From NCBI GenBank assembly GCA_018136815.1, contig JADDIW010000059.1, positions 1-64,000 of the forward strand: a DNA stretch of 64,000 bases, given 5' to 3'. Below the pieces are notes generated by a model, which searched no databases, had not been told where the DNA came from, and worked only from the letters and a program-made list of their open reading frames with translations. Both the position numbers and the translations under genes were made by a program. This DNA comes from Isochrysis galbana (taxonomy: Eukaryota > Haptophyta > Isochrysidales > Isochrysidaceae). Shown here piece after piece: positions 20,792 through 29,542 of this stretch (the first letter of the stretch is position 1; the number at the start of each line of letters is the position of its first letter).

Positions 20792-22642
20792 ATGCTTCTT
20801 CCCTACGCCGTCGCTTGGGCGGTCTTCCTGCTCGTCCCGCTGTACGTATGGCTGCGTCGTGGGGGTGGGGAGGAGGAGGACGTCGTCGTCCACGACGACC
20901 ACGGGATTGGGCAGGCCGACGACACTTCGTGCTCGCCGCACGCTGGCCCCACCACGCCCATCTCCCGCGAGGAGAGCCAAGAGCTCTCTGGGCCTCTCAT
21001 GGAGAGAGGGGGTAGGGGAGACGGGGAAGATGGGTCGAGCCAGGGGAACGACGAGCAAATCGACCATCCTCTGCCATCGCGGCCGTGTCCTCTTCTTGAG
21101 CCAACCGTCTCACCCGACCACCCTTCTATCAAGCGTGAGCCGGTCGAGCCGCCGGCGGTGGATGGCGAGAGTCAGTCGGCCGCCCAACCGCCACAACCCA
21201 CAAAGCCGAGGAAGGCATGCCTCGCGTGTAAGAAGACGGGCCGGAAGCTGCTCCGATGCAGCCGCTGCCAGAAGGCTTGGTTCTGCAACCGGGAATGCCA
21301 GCTCACTGCCGTCAAGCAAGGCCACCGTGGCGACCAATGTCAACGATCGCACCAAGCTGATGTGCAGATGCAGCCCTCTTCCGCTTCAGATCCCACGCCT
21401 GAGTCAGCGCAGACGGAGGATCTGATGGCGGCCTTCACGCGATACCAGCAGCTCCTACAGGCGGGGGCTGAGCTCAACGTTGAGTGCACAAGAGCTAGCT
21501 ACCTCTCATCGGCGGACATGTTGGAGGAAGCGGCGGCAGTGGCCAAGACGATAGGTGGGGCCGCGGGCGCAGGCCTCAGTTCGTCCGCCTTGCGGCTTCA
21601 GGCACACAGCATGCTGCGTGCCGGCGATGTTGCCGGCGGTGCGCGTGTTGCGTGCGCCGCAGCCGCGTCAGCGCGGGCGGCGGGCAGCCGCACCTTGCTG
21701 GTCGAGGCGCTCATTGTTTGCGGCATGGTTGCTCGCTCCTCGCCAGACGAGATGGCATGCGCCGAAGCAACCTGCCGTGCACGTGCGGAGGGCGCTGCGC
21801 GAACAGAGGAGGCCGTGGCGCTGCCTGCGGAGCTCCTCGTCGCTCTTGAAGGTGTTCTGCCCGGTGGTGAGGGGCCGCCACCAGACCTGTCTGACGAGGG
21901 CGTAGTGCAGCTGCCCTTATCGCCAGAAGAGCTGTCTCGCCTACCCCTCATGTACAACCAGACGGCCGTCGCCATCTGCGACGCCGCCCTGACAAGCAGC
22001 GTCCCATCCACTGTGCACGACCAGAGACACACACCCTCGATCGAGGCGCAGGCCTCCGCGCGTGCCAATCTGGCCCGCTCGCTCTTCGAGTTCGGCCTCG
22101 ATCATAGACGCGCCAAGGAATTGATGCGCGCATCTGTTGCACTACGGCGCAGGATTCTCAGCGAGCGGCCCGACGACCTGAACGCGCGCAGGTCCCTCGG
22201 GATGGCTCTCTCGAATCTGGGCACATGTCTGGCGTCCGATGACCGCGCGGAGCAAACCGAGGCCGACGAATGCCTCCGCGAAGCCCTCGAGTTGGGCGAC
22301 ATGTCGGGCGACGTGTCTGTTCTCAAGGGCGCTCTCATAAATCTCGTGAATCGGAGCGGCGAGGGGACAGGGGACGCTGAGAGCGAGCAGCTGCGCTCTC
22401 GGCTCAACACGCTCTACCGAAAGGCGGGGAGAGAGGTGGACACCATCTGCGCGGTTTGCCTTGAGCCTCTGCAGGGCGAAGCCACATGCAGCGCTGACGC
22501 AAGTGACGATGCAGAGACCGGCACGTTTTCTGGGTCATGTATCCGAGTGCTTGGATGTGGCCACCAGTTCCATCAGGGCTGCATCGCGGCATGGAGGAGG
22601 CAATCCGCCGAGTGTCCAGTGTGCAAGAGCACCGGATCGTGA
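20792..22642 (+). CDS. Membrane-anchored MYND plus RING-finger protein with helical repeats
   Basis: Single exon, 616 aa. Residues 1-23 (MLLPYAVAWAVFLLVPLYVW, then RR) form a signal-anchor. A disordered acidic linker follows. Residues about 143-183 are a MYND zinc finger (CLACKKTGRKLLRCSRCQKA, WFCNREC, then H and C ligands). Residues 210-540 are Ala-rich and helical, probably TPR-like (ARANLARSLFEFGLDHRRAK, RRSLGMALSNLGTCL). Residues 553-611 are a RING finger of C3H2C3 style (CAVCLEPL, CGHQFHQGCIAAW, CPVC) with a long insert between the second and third ligands. RING fingers recruit E2 enzymes, so this is a likely membrane-bound ubiquitin ligase; MYND and TPR would bind substrate (inference). 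The ATG is fixed by the GA tract immediately upstream, which encodes only low-complexity residues if read through. Confidence 0.85.
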   Translation: MLLPYAVAWAVFLLVPLYVWLRRGGGEEEDVVVHDDHGIGQADDTSCSPHAGPTTPISREESQELSGPLMERGGRGDGEDGSSQGNDEQIDHPLPSRPCPLLEPTVSPDHPSIKREPVEPPAVDGESQSAAQPPQPTKPRKACLACKKTGRKLLRCSRCQKAWFCNRECQLTAVKQGHRGDQCQRSHQADVQMQPSSASDPTPESAQTEDLMAAFTRYQQLLQAGAELNVECTRASYLSSADMLEEAAAVAKTIGGAAGAGLSSSALRLQAHSMLRAGDVAGGARVACAAAASARAAGSRTLLVEALIVCGMVARSSPDEMACAEATCRARAEGAARTEEAVALPAELLVALEGVLPGGEGPPPDLSDEGVVQLPLSPEELSRLPLMYNQTAVAICDAALTSSVPSTVHDQRHTPSIEAQASARANLARSLFEFGLDHRRAKELMRASVALRRRILSERPDDLNARRSLGMALSNLGTCLASDDRAEQTEADECLREALELGDMSGDVSVLKGALINLVNRSGEGTGDAESEQLRSRLNTLYRKAGREVDTICAVCLEPLQGEATCSADASDDAETGTFSGSCIRVLGCGHQFHQGCIAAWRRQSAECPVCKSTGS

Positions 22643-23185
22643 GCCGCGACACGCGGGCCCCGTCTGAGGCGCCAGCTGACTCGCCTCACACCACGCGCTT
22701 TGGTTGGATGATGATGTGACTCGCGCTAGACTCGCGCCGTCAAGATGTTGGTGCTCACGCTTAGTTATAGTTGTTGACTCGCTCAATGCCTCGGGTGCCA
22801 CGCTAAGGCCTCAGGGGCGTCCGATGTCGCATCTTCTTAGTCTTGTAGAACCGTCGCAATGTCGTTAGGGCCCCGCCTTGGTGGCGCTCCATGCATCGGA
22901 GGTGGTGAGTATCATGCTCACGTTGATCTGTGTGCTGTGGGCGTGGACCCGCTCGAGCAGCTTGGATCGCACCATGTGGTATTCTCCGTGTGGTCGTTAC
23001 CTGCCTCGTGGCGGGCTGGGCGTTCTCTCTCCCTTGCGGATATCGGCGCCGACGCGTGCGCGTGCGCGTGCAATTCGGGATCTCTTCGTTCGCCATGCTT
23101 TCCCGCGCTCAAGTTCAATATGTTTAGGCTTCTTGAAATTGAATTCGATATCTTTACTCTATGCGGCTTTAGGCGTTGGCTTCAA

Positions 23186-23426
23186 CTATCAGTAAAACTG
23201 ATAGGGTCATGGGGGCCACGCTCCCCCCTCCTTCCACCGCAGACACCCCCTCCCCCTGGGTGGGCCTGCACACTCAACCTCAGCCCCTGCCCCTGCCTAC
23301 AGGCAGGGGCTGAGCTGACAGCTCACTCCTGTCCAGACTCTCGCCCAGCGCGCGTCGCGCGTCGCACGCCTTCGCCTGCACTGGTCCCCCAACGTACTGA
23401 CCCCCCCCTTCACCACTGAGCCACAA
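23186..23426 (+). mobile_element. Hairpin-led repeat C1
   Basis: Starts with the perfect hairpin ctatcagt-aaa-actgatag (23186-23204), then GGTCATGG and a ccacgctcccccctcc block. An internal perfect hairpin with 10-bp stem lies at 23289-23310 (gcccctgcct / aggcaggggc). The unit ends where the next hairpin-led copy begins. It is non-coding and shares the start layout of the LINE at 49657-49680. Confidence 0.6.
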
Positions 23427-23520
23427 CTATCGTTATAACGATAGGGTCATGGAGCGCGCCACGCTCCCCTCCTCTCTCTGCGCCCACCCCACCGCGCCGG
23501 CTGACCAAGTGATGGCCCAC
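23427..23520 (+). mobile_element. Hairpin-led repeat C2
   Basis: Begins with an 18-nt perfect palindrome ctatcgttataacgatag (23427-23444), then GGTCATGGAGCGCGCC and acgctcccctcc. The segment after the hairpin closely matches the first codons of the LINE on the minus strand at 49657 (ATGGAGCGCGCC). The right border is uncertain. Confidence 0.6.
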
Positions 23521-23615
23521 TGCCCGAATTGAAGAATGCAACCACGTGGGCGTCAGACTGCTGACGTCCGCCCTTGCACGCGCATGGGCAGCACGCCGGG
23601 TGGATGGCGACGTCT

Positions 23616-24482
23616 TCAGAAGACTTCACACCGTTTCCACGCCGTTTGCTTCAAAGGAAGAAGCAAGCGATTCCCCAGGAGTCTGCAGGATGCACTTCGC
23701 CCCAGTGACCGCCACTCCGTCTGCAAGCCTGTGAATGCGAGCTGCAGCATGCGCGTGATCATGGATTGAGAGATCGCGGCGTCGTCATAGCTCGCCAGGG
23801 AGGTGCGGTTCAGGAGATGGATGTCAACTGTGTAGACCGTACTTGCGCGCCTTGTTGAAGGGGCTGCCCGCGCTCGCAGCATCTCCCTGATCTTCACAGA
23901 GATATCGTGTCTGTTACGTGGCTGTTGCGCGTCTGCACAGGCAATAAGCCACTCACCCAGTTTGATGCGCTCATCGTTCGTGAGGAGCTGGGAGTGGTGG
24001 TCCCGCATGCCCTTGGCATCTGCGGACTTCTTCGCCAATGCTTGGCGAACCTTACCCTCTGTGGCCAAGGGGAAGTTCACACTTTGCAGCGCTCGATGCG
24101 CACTTTCACCCGTCGCGCGGCAATGCTCGACTGCTTTGCGCACATCGTCGAGGATGGCAACGCGCTCCTTCGCCTGGAGGTCGCGGGCGGACTTCGTGTA
24201 CCCACCCTCCGGGCGCTTCCTGGCCGCGGCTGGCTTGCTAGTGGCCGCTGGCGCCATCGGCGTGCCGGCGTGCTGGCTGCGAAGCGGCGTTGGCTGCGAA
24301 GCGATAGCCTCTACGGAGTTTTGTATTCTCAGGTTCGATTCTCGTCTCCCAAACGTCGGGGACAGCTCGCGCTCGCTCTTCTTCTCACTCTCACGTCCTC
24401 CCTCTCTCTCCTCTCTACGTACACCGCACGGCACGCGACCAAAGAAATAGTCCTCGTACGGTGAGATTGGGATTCGATACAT
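23616..24482 (-). CDS. Transposase-like helix-turn-helix protein fragment
   Basis: Open frame of 288 codons on the minus strand. The central part (about residues 85-215) is coherent: AVEHCRATGESAHRALQSV, KVRQALAKKSADAKGMRDHH, SQLLTNDERIKLGEWLIACA, DISVKIREMLRARA. This resembles the paired helix-turn-helix region that precedes DDE transposases of the pogo/CENP-B type. No catalytic DDE domain follows; the frame ends in unrelated sequence after about residue 245. It is probably a truncated transposon-derived gene. The first 60 residues come from a CT-rich leader and the true start may be the ATG of MAPAATSK. Confidence 0.45.
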   Translation of the reverse strand: MYRIPISPYEDYFFGRVPCGVRREEREGGRESEKKSERELSPTFGRRESNLRIQNSVEAIASQPTPLRSQHAGTPMAPAATSKPAAARKRPEGGYTKSARDLQAKERVAILDDVRKAVEHCRATGESAHRALQSVNFPLATEGKVRQALAKKSADAKGMRDHHSQLLTNDERIKLGEWLIACADAQQPRNRHDISVKIREMLRARAAPSTRRASTVYTVDIHLLNRTSLASYDDAAISQSMITRMLQLAFTGLQTEWRSLGRSASCRLLGNRLLLPLKQTAWKRCEVF

Positions 24483-25164
24483 TCGCGAACGTGGAGAGGC
24501 TTTTGGGGTGAGGTGAGAAATGGGGAATTTATGTTGGCGGCGCGAGAACTCCGCGGTCGAGTTGAAGAATGAGAAAAAAGGAGAAGGGGAAAGTGAAGAG
24601 GAGTGATTGAGGATTCCGGGGCGAGGCAGAGAAGCAGGCGGAGGGAGGAGAGAGAGAGAGGAGAGGGCGCGCGCGGGGGGGGAAGGGAATATTCCCCTTG
24701 GGTGGCCGACGGAGCGCTCGATCTGGTGGAAAGGGGAAGACGAGAGAGGGAGAAGAAGAGAGTCGTTGAGGGGGAGAGAGAGAGGGGGGGAGGGGGGGAG
24801 GGGGGGAGGGGGAGGGAGCCCCGTCCTACTATAGTTGTTTGACTGTGTTGTGGTAATCTATGCACTCGAGGAGGCCACGTCCTACACGCTCTCTTCCCCC
24901 TTCTCCGTTGGTCTCTCTCTCGCCTCCCCCTCCACCTCGTGGCACGTCCCACCGCCCCCCGTCAGAGAGAGGGAGAGGGAGAGGGAGGGAGAGAGGGAGG
25001 GGGAAGGCGCGAGGGAGAGACGTAGAGAGCTAGAGAGGGGAGGGAGGGAGAGAGAGAGAGAGAGAGAGAGCTAGAGGGAGAGAGAGCCAGAGGGTGAGAG
25101 AGCTAGAGAGAGAGGGGGGGGGGGAGGGAGAGAGAGAGAGCTAAAGGTTGGCTGCGCTTACGTG
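24483..25164. promoter_or_regulatory. Upstream region of the LRR gene with GA tracts
   Basis: Two GA-rich blocks (about 24600-24830 and 24960-25140) flank a CT-rich interval. The second ends about 25 bp before the LRR start codon. Apparent open frames are Arg/Glu/Gly or Ser/Pro/Leu low-complexity products of the tract. Confidence 0.45.
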
Positions 25165-26955
25165 ATGCTGTCATCGAGCGCACTTCCTCTTCGCCGCTCC
25201 GGCGTCTCCGACCTCGTGGACGCCTTCGATCTCTCCCCTTCCGTTCTCGATGCTCCGCCAAACGCCTCCTCCCCAGTCCTCTCCCCTGCTACCCACAATC
25301 TCAAGCATATTCCTGACGACGACGTCGAGGCAGTCCCCGCCGCCTCCTTTCTCGAACGTCTTCCAGACGACGCCTTCGCTGCAGTCCTCTCACACCTTGG
25401 CGCTGTCGATCAGCTGCTCTGTGCGTGTGTCTGCCGCACGCTCCATGACGTGGTAGCACGCTCATGGGAGGACTCGCTCCTCCTCTCGCACGACGCGCAC
25501 AGGGCAACAGATCAGTTGTTGCTGCGGCTGACGCTCGGCCGGATGGCAAGGGGCTTCGTCAGGGTTCTCGACGTAGCCGGCTGCGAGCTGCTTTCCAAGG
25601 CGGCGGTGACGTCTGCGGCGCTGGCGCAGCGGACGATCCAGGAGCTCAACGGGACGAGCGTCGGCCCTGGCTCGTGGACGCCAGAACAATTGCTCAGGCT
25701 CATTAAGGCATTGCAGGACCTGCGCGTGCTTAATGCGGACTGCAAGGCCAACGGTGCGACCACTCCGCTGCTCCGCCTTCTCGCGCATCCGGCAGTGCGG
25801 CTGCGCAAGCTCGTGCTGCACCGGCCGGAGCGCGGAGACGATCCGCAGGCGCACGATCTCGGCGCCTTGGCCGCCGCACTCAAGCGCAAGCCGACAGTAG
25901 GTGGGGAGGCGCCCGAGGCGTTCCTGCGAGACGTCGACCTCGGCCAGTCGGGGGGAGGGCTCGACGGTGGCTTCGACTTTATTGCGCGCCTATTATCGGG
26001 CGAGGAGTGCAAGGTTCGCAGACTGGCGCTCTGCGGCTCGCGTTCACCCCCTGTCGAGGCGCTCTCCGCCCTAGGTGCGGCGCTCGAGACAAACCGCCAC
26101 CTCGAGCACCTCTCGCTCGGCTGCAACTTCATCTCAGAGGCAGGATGCACCGCCCTGGCCGCGGCCGTTGCCGCACACCCGACTCTGCAATCGCTCTCGC
26201 TTGAGCACAACCCCATCCAGGACGGCGGTGTCGCTGCGCTAGCCACAGCTCTGTGCGGCCCCGGGTCGCGCCTTGCCTCACTTTCGCTCTCCTTCACGGG
26301 CGCCAAAGATGGAGCCTGCGGGGCCATTGCCACCCGCCTCGCGGCTGGTGCACCGCTGCATTCGCTCGACCTTGGAGGAAATATCGTCTCCGCCGAGGGC
26401 GTTGCACTATTGGCCGATGCCATCGGCTCTCCCAGCGGCTGCGCGCTGCGGGTGCTCAACCTCTCCGCCAACTGGCGCATTGGGCCTGCAGGCGCGCTTG
26501 CGCTCGCCGCCGCCTTGCCTTCGAGTGAGCTGCGCCAACTTCGATTGGCCGGCTGCGCGTTGGGCGCGGCGCCATGCGGGCGGATCGCCGCAGCCATCGC
26601 TCGCTCAATGTTGGAGCTACTCGATCTCTCACATAATCAGATCGGTGATTGCGGCGCGTGGGACCTCGCGTGGGTGCTTGCCGAGCCGCGCACGCGGCTC
26701 ACACATCTGGCGCTTCAGAGCAATGACATTGAGGATGACGGCGCCGCTGAGCTTGTGGCAGCCCTTGAGGCCAACACCACCCTCGAGCTGCTCGACTTGT
26801 CAGGCAACGGAAAAGTCACCCTTGATGCCGAACATGGTGCTGCCGCGGATCGCCGAGTTAAGCTCGGCTTCCAGCCCAGTCGGCGCAAGAAGCCAGCAAC
26901 TAACGAGCACAACACCTCTCCAGCAGCCACGACGATGGCCCAAGCGGCCGCATAG
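25165..26955 (+). CDS. F-box-like / leucine-rich repeat (RNI-type) protein
   Basis: Single exon, 596 aa. Residues about 62-105 (FLERLPDDAFAAVLSHLGAV, then CVCRTLHDVV) match an F-box, the Skp1-binding helix set of SCF ubiquitin ligases. From about residue 285 to 560 there are at least eight ribonuclease-inhibitor-like leucine-rich repeats of 28-30 residues (HLEHLSLGCNFISEAGCTAL, LQSLSLEHNPIQDGGVAAL, LHSLDLGGNIVSAEGVALL, LELLDLSHNQIGDCGAWDL). The architecture suggests a substrate-recognition subunit, with the repeats as binding surface (family knowledge). A short Lys/Thr-rich tail ends the protein. The ATG at 25165 is the first after the GA tract; the GTG three bases earlier is not needed. Confidence 0.85.
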   Translation: MLSSSALPLRRSGVSDLVDAFDLSPSVLDAPPNASSPVLSPATHNLKHIPDDDVEAVPAASFLERLPDDAFAAVLSHLGAVDQLLCACVCRTLHDVVARSWEDSLLLSHDAHRATDQLLLRLTLGRMARGFVRVLDVAGCELLSKAAVTSAALAQRTIQELNGTSVGPGSWTPEQLLRLIKALQDLRVLNADCKANGATTPLLRLLAHPAVRLRKLVLHRPERGDDPQAHDLGALAAALKRKPTVGGEAPEAFLRDVDLGQSGGGLDGGFDFIARLLSGEECKVRRLALCGSRSPPVEALSALGAALETNRHLEHLSLGCNFISEAGCTALAAAVAAHPTLQSLSLEHNPIQDGGVAALATALCGPGSRLASLSLSFTGAKDGACGAIATRLAAGAPLHSLDLGGNIVSAEGVALLADAIGSPSGCALRVLNLSANWRIGPAGALALAAALPSSELRQLRLAGCALGAAPCGRIAAAIARSMLELLDLSHNQIGDCGAWDLAWVLAEPRTRLTHLALQSNDIEDDGAAELVAALEANTTLELLDLSGNGKVTLDAEHGAAADRRVKLGFQPSRRKKPATNEHNTSPAATTMAQAAA

Positions 26956-27879
26956 CCACCAATGTATATCCAATGTACAAAGTCCAATCGAGCCAATACA
27001 TGCCGCGAAGCCCAGCAGGCTCGGGACCAAGAGCGGCCAAGTCTGGTGCTTTTAACCGATAGCGTTGGCGCTGTGCTCGACCGCACCAAGTTTTCACCTC
27101 GGGCTGGCGCGACGGTCCTTATTTCGCGGCGTGCGCAATATTCCGGTGTCTAAGCCTATCTACTTAAAGACTGTGTCCATCGCGATCTCACATTCGGTGC
27201 AGGATTTGTCACGCGTTTGTCCAAGGGCATCGGCACGAAGGAGGATCTCTAAATTATCGACCCTCCAAATGCGAAACCTGTATCCACATCGAAACCGAAT
27301 GGTCGCGACCAGGCGTCTCACCGCATGCGGCAAATCGTAAATCTCTTCGCAGTTCTAGTTGCACCAGCAATAGCATCATGTAGTGTTACTAACTTCGTGA
27401 CGATGAGCCGCTATTCCAAGGCCATCAATGTGTCTTACGTCTTACGGGCAGTCAAAGAGCTGTTTGCTAACAATAAACCAAGTAAAATATGAGGTGATAT
27501 CACGAAACAAGGTGACAGTCGTGACTGGATAGGTCTATATAACACATATCCGTTGCCTTTTCGGCCTCAGGCCCCCCACGGTAGCCCCCAGAACGAGGCG
27601 AAACCCAAACACGCACAGGCGCGGAAAGCTACCATCTCGGAGCCGAAGTTCCGCACGCGAGCGCGGGCGGACAGCGGGCCACTAATCGATTGAGGAATCG
27701 CGCTCCGACCGAGTGTCGCAGGGCGAAGAGGAAGGGAGAGCAGGGATGGCGAGAGGCGGGAGGTGTGGCGAGCTCGAGGGCATAGCAGGCTCACCGGCTC
27801 ACCCGCCTCCATGAAAAGAGGCGGGAGAAAAGAGAGGCGAAAGGCTTGGGAGAAGGCGATCGGGACGACCTCGACTCGT
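26956..27879. other. Gene-free stretch after the LRR gene
   Basis: No coding region or RNA gene recognised. It probably includes the LRR gene's 3' untranslated region. Composition becomes AT-richer from 27340 to 27560. Confidence 0.4.
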
Positions 27880-28459
27880 CCTGTAAACAGACGCGGGACT
27901 TACCAATTTTTCGGTGGGCGGAGCTCTCGCTCACGCTCACCCTCTTCTCCGCGCTTTCTCTCCCCTCTCCTGCGGCACGCGGCCAATGCAAAATGGCGCG
28001 CCCGCGGCAGGGCCCTCCAGTTGCCCACTGTCGACCCTTGGAGGCTCATGGCTCCGGGAGGCCAGCTCAAAGGGCGGAGGAGGCTGGGTCTGGGTCTGGG
28101 CCATGGCCATGGCCTCCCCTGCCTCTCCCTCGCTGGCGCTCCTGAGCTCCAGGAGCCCCCACGCTGCACCACTATCTGCTTGTCGACCACAAGGGGGGGC
28201 GAGGGGTTGTAGCGATGGGCTGGCCATGGCCCATGACGGACGGCGGGCCATGACGAGCGATCCAGGCGAGCCTGTGGGGAGGAGAGTGGGTCAGCAGGGC
28301 AGTGTGCTCCTGGCAAACCCATAAGGCATGCCAGGAGGGGTGGTGGTTCGGTGGTCCTCCCCCGCGGCAGGGGAGGCGTGGAGCGTGGAGAGAGGGGAGG
28401 GGTCGTGCCCCCCCCATCCCCCCATCAATCATGCGGGCGAACCAAGTATCAACTTAGTT
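27880..28459 (-). mobile_element. Repeat B element, copy 3
   Basis: Minus-strand copy of about 580 bp. Its 5' hairpin is at 28440-28459 (one stem mismatch). Its 3' end is a small palindrome-like cctgtaaacag at 27880-27890, followed by cgggacttaccaatttttc shared with copy 4. The body blocks are collinear with the other copies. No convincing coding frame is present. Confidence 0.75.
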
Positions 28460-29542
28460 GAACGACTAACTAAGGAGGATGTGGCAGGGGCGACGGTGAC
28501 GGCGAGAAGATTCAAGGTTTCTTTATTGTTATTGTTATTTAGTTAGAGTGCCGCTCGCCAGGCCTACGAGTAAATGGGGCCGACAACTGCTAGAGGGATT
28601 AAAACAAGCGGGTCGGTTCGTGGTTCGTGGGATGCGACACCCCCCTGCTAGAATTGAGCGTCCATCCACGCGAGGGAGGCAACGAAAGGTGAGCGACAAC
28701 CGTAAGCCAAACAATAAAGATCAAACGAAACGAGACAAGACAAGACCAAGACCGCATAGCGATAATAGCGACCAGACAAGGGTGGAAGATAAATATTCGC
28801 ATAGCCGTTTCCTGTTTTTGGGTAAGGGTCTCTATGGCGCCAAGTGCCCCCCCTGCAGTTTTCATTGGGCCTTGGGAAATGGTCCGAAAGTCAGTAGCAG
28901 TAGCCCCATGCTGCTCCCCATGTGTCCACGGTCAAGGCCTTGCTCGCAATGCTCGCAATTGGCAGCATTAAAATGGGCGTTTGATCGCCATGCTATGGTA
29001 AGTCACCATTGCACAATTCTTCACCATCCACTCTCCACGGCTCATTCGACATACACCACGAGGAAATTAGGTCGAAGGCACACGGCGCGCGCAGATGAGC
29101 GCACGCCCCACTCACGGGTCATTACAACACGGCATATGGCGACCCCAGTTGTGTTGTATGCGAGCCGCTGCTATCTGGCACGCCGCACAATGCTGAAGAA
29201 GAAACTTTTCAGCCATGATCTGTGCGCCCATCGCTTCTCCGTCGCAGCCGGGCTCGGCTTCCCATGCGAGAGCTGTGGTTCTCGGGGGCAGGAGAGGGAG
29301 AAGAGCGGCACGGCCACCGCTCCAGCCCGGTCTTTGCTACTACAAGCCGGGAAGTGGACGAGCGGCGCAACCGCGCTATACACAACGGGTCTGAAGCGTC
29401 AGGAGCCGAGGTGGACTCGGGTCCTTTTAGGGCGAAACGAAACGTGCTAGTCGACGAGATGTACATCACAGAGCATGCGCTGCGCGCTCAGGCGAAAGCA
29501 AACAAGAGGTCCCTGCGCTCTAGTTTGCGCGGCCGGATTTGT
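28460..29542. other. Gene-free stretch before the RhoGEF 3' end
   Basis: One long plus-strand open frame crosses 28548-29450, but its product has no recognisable domain and mixed composition, so it is not called. The last few hundred bases likely contain the 3' untranslated region of the minus-strand RhoGEF gene. Confidence 0.4.

Larger units (their letters stand above)
22643..23615. other. Intergenic stretch with two hairpin-led repeats
   Basis: Downstream of the MYND-RING gene no further gene is supported. The part from 23186 on contains two related elements, described separately. The segment 22800-23180 has open frames on both strands without recognisable domains. Confidence 0.4.

Noticed and set aside
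27763..28212. Open frames inside repeat B copies (also at 13567, 15773, 36178, 43271)
   Set aside because: The frames are not conserved between copies and encode Pro/Gly/Ala/Arg-rich sequence, so the repeat is treated as non-coding.
28548..29450. Plus-strand open frame of 300 codons
   Set aside because: No recognisable motif, mixed composition, and no plausible neighbouring exons.
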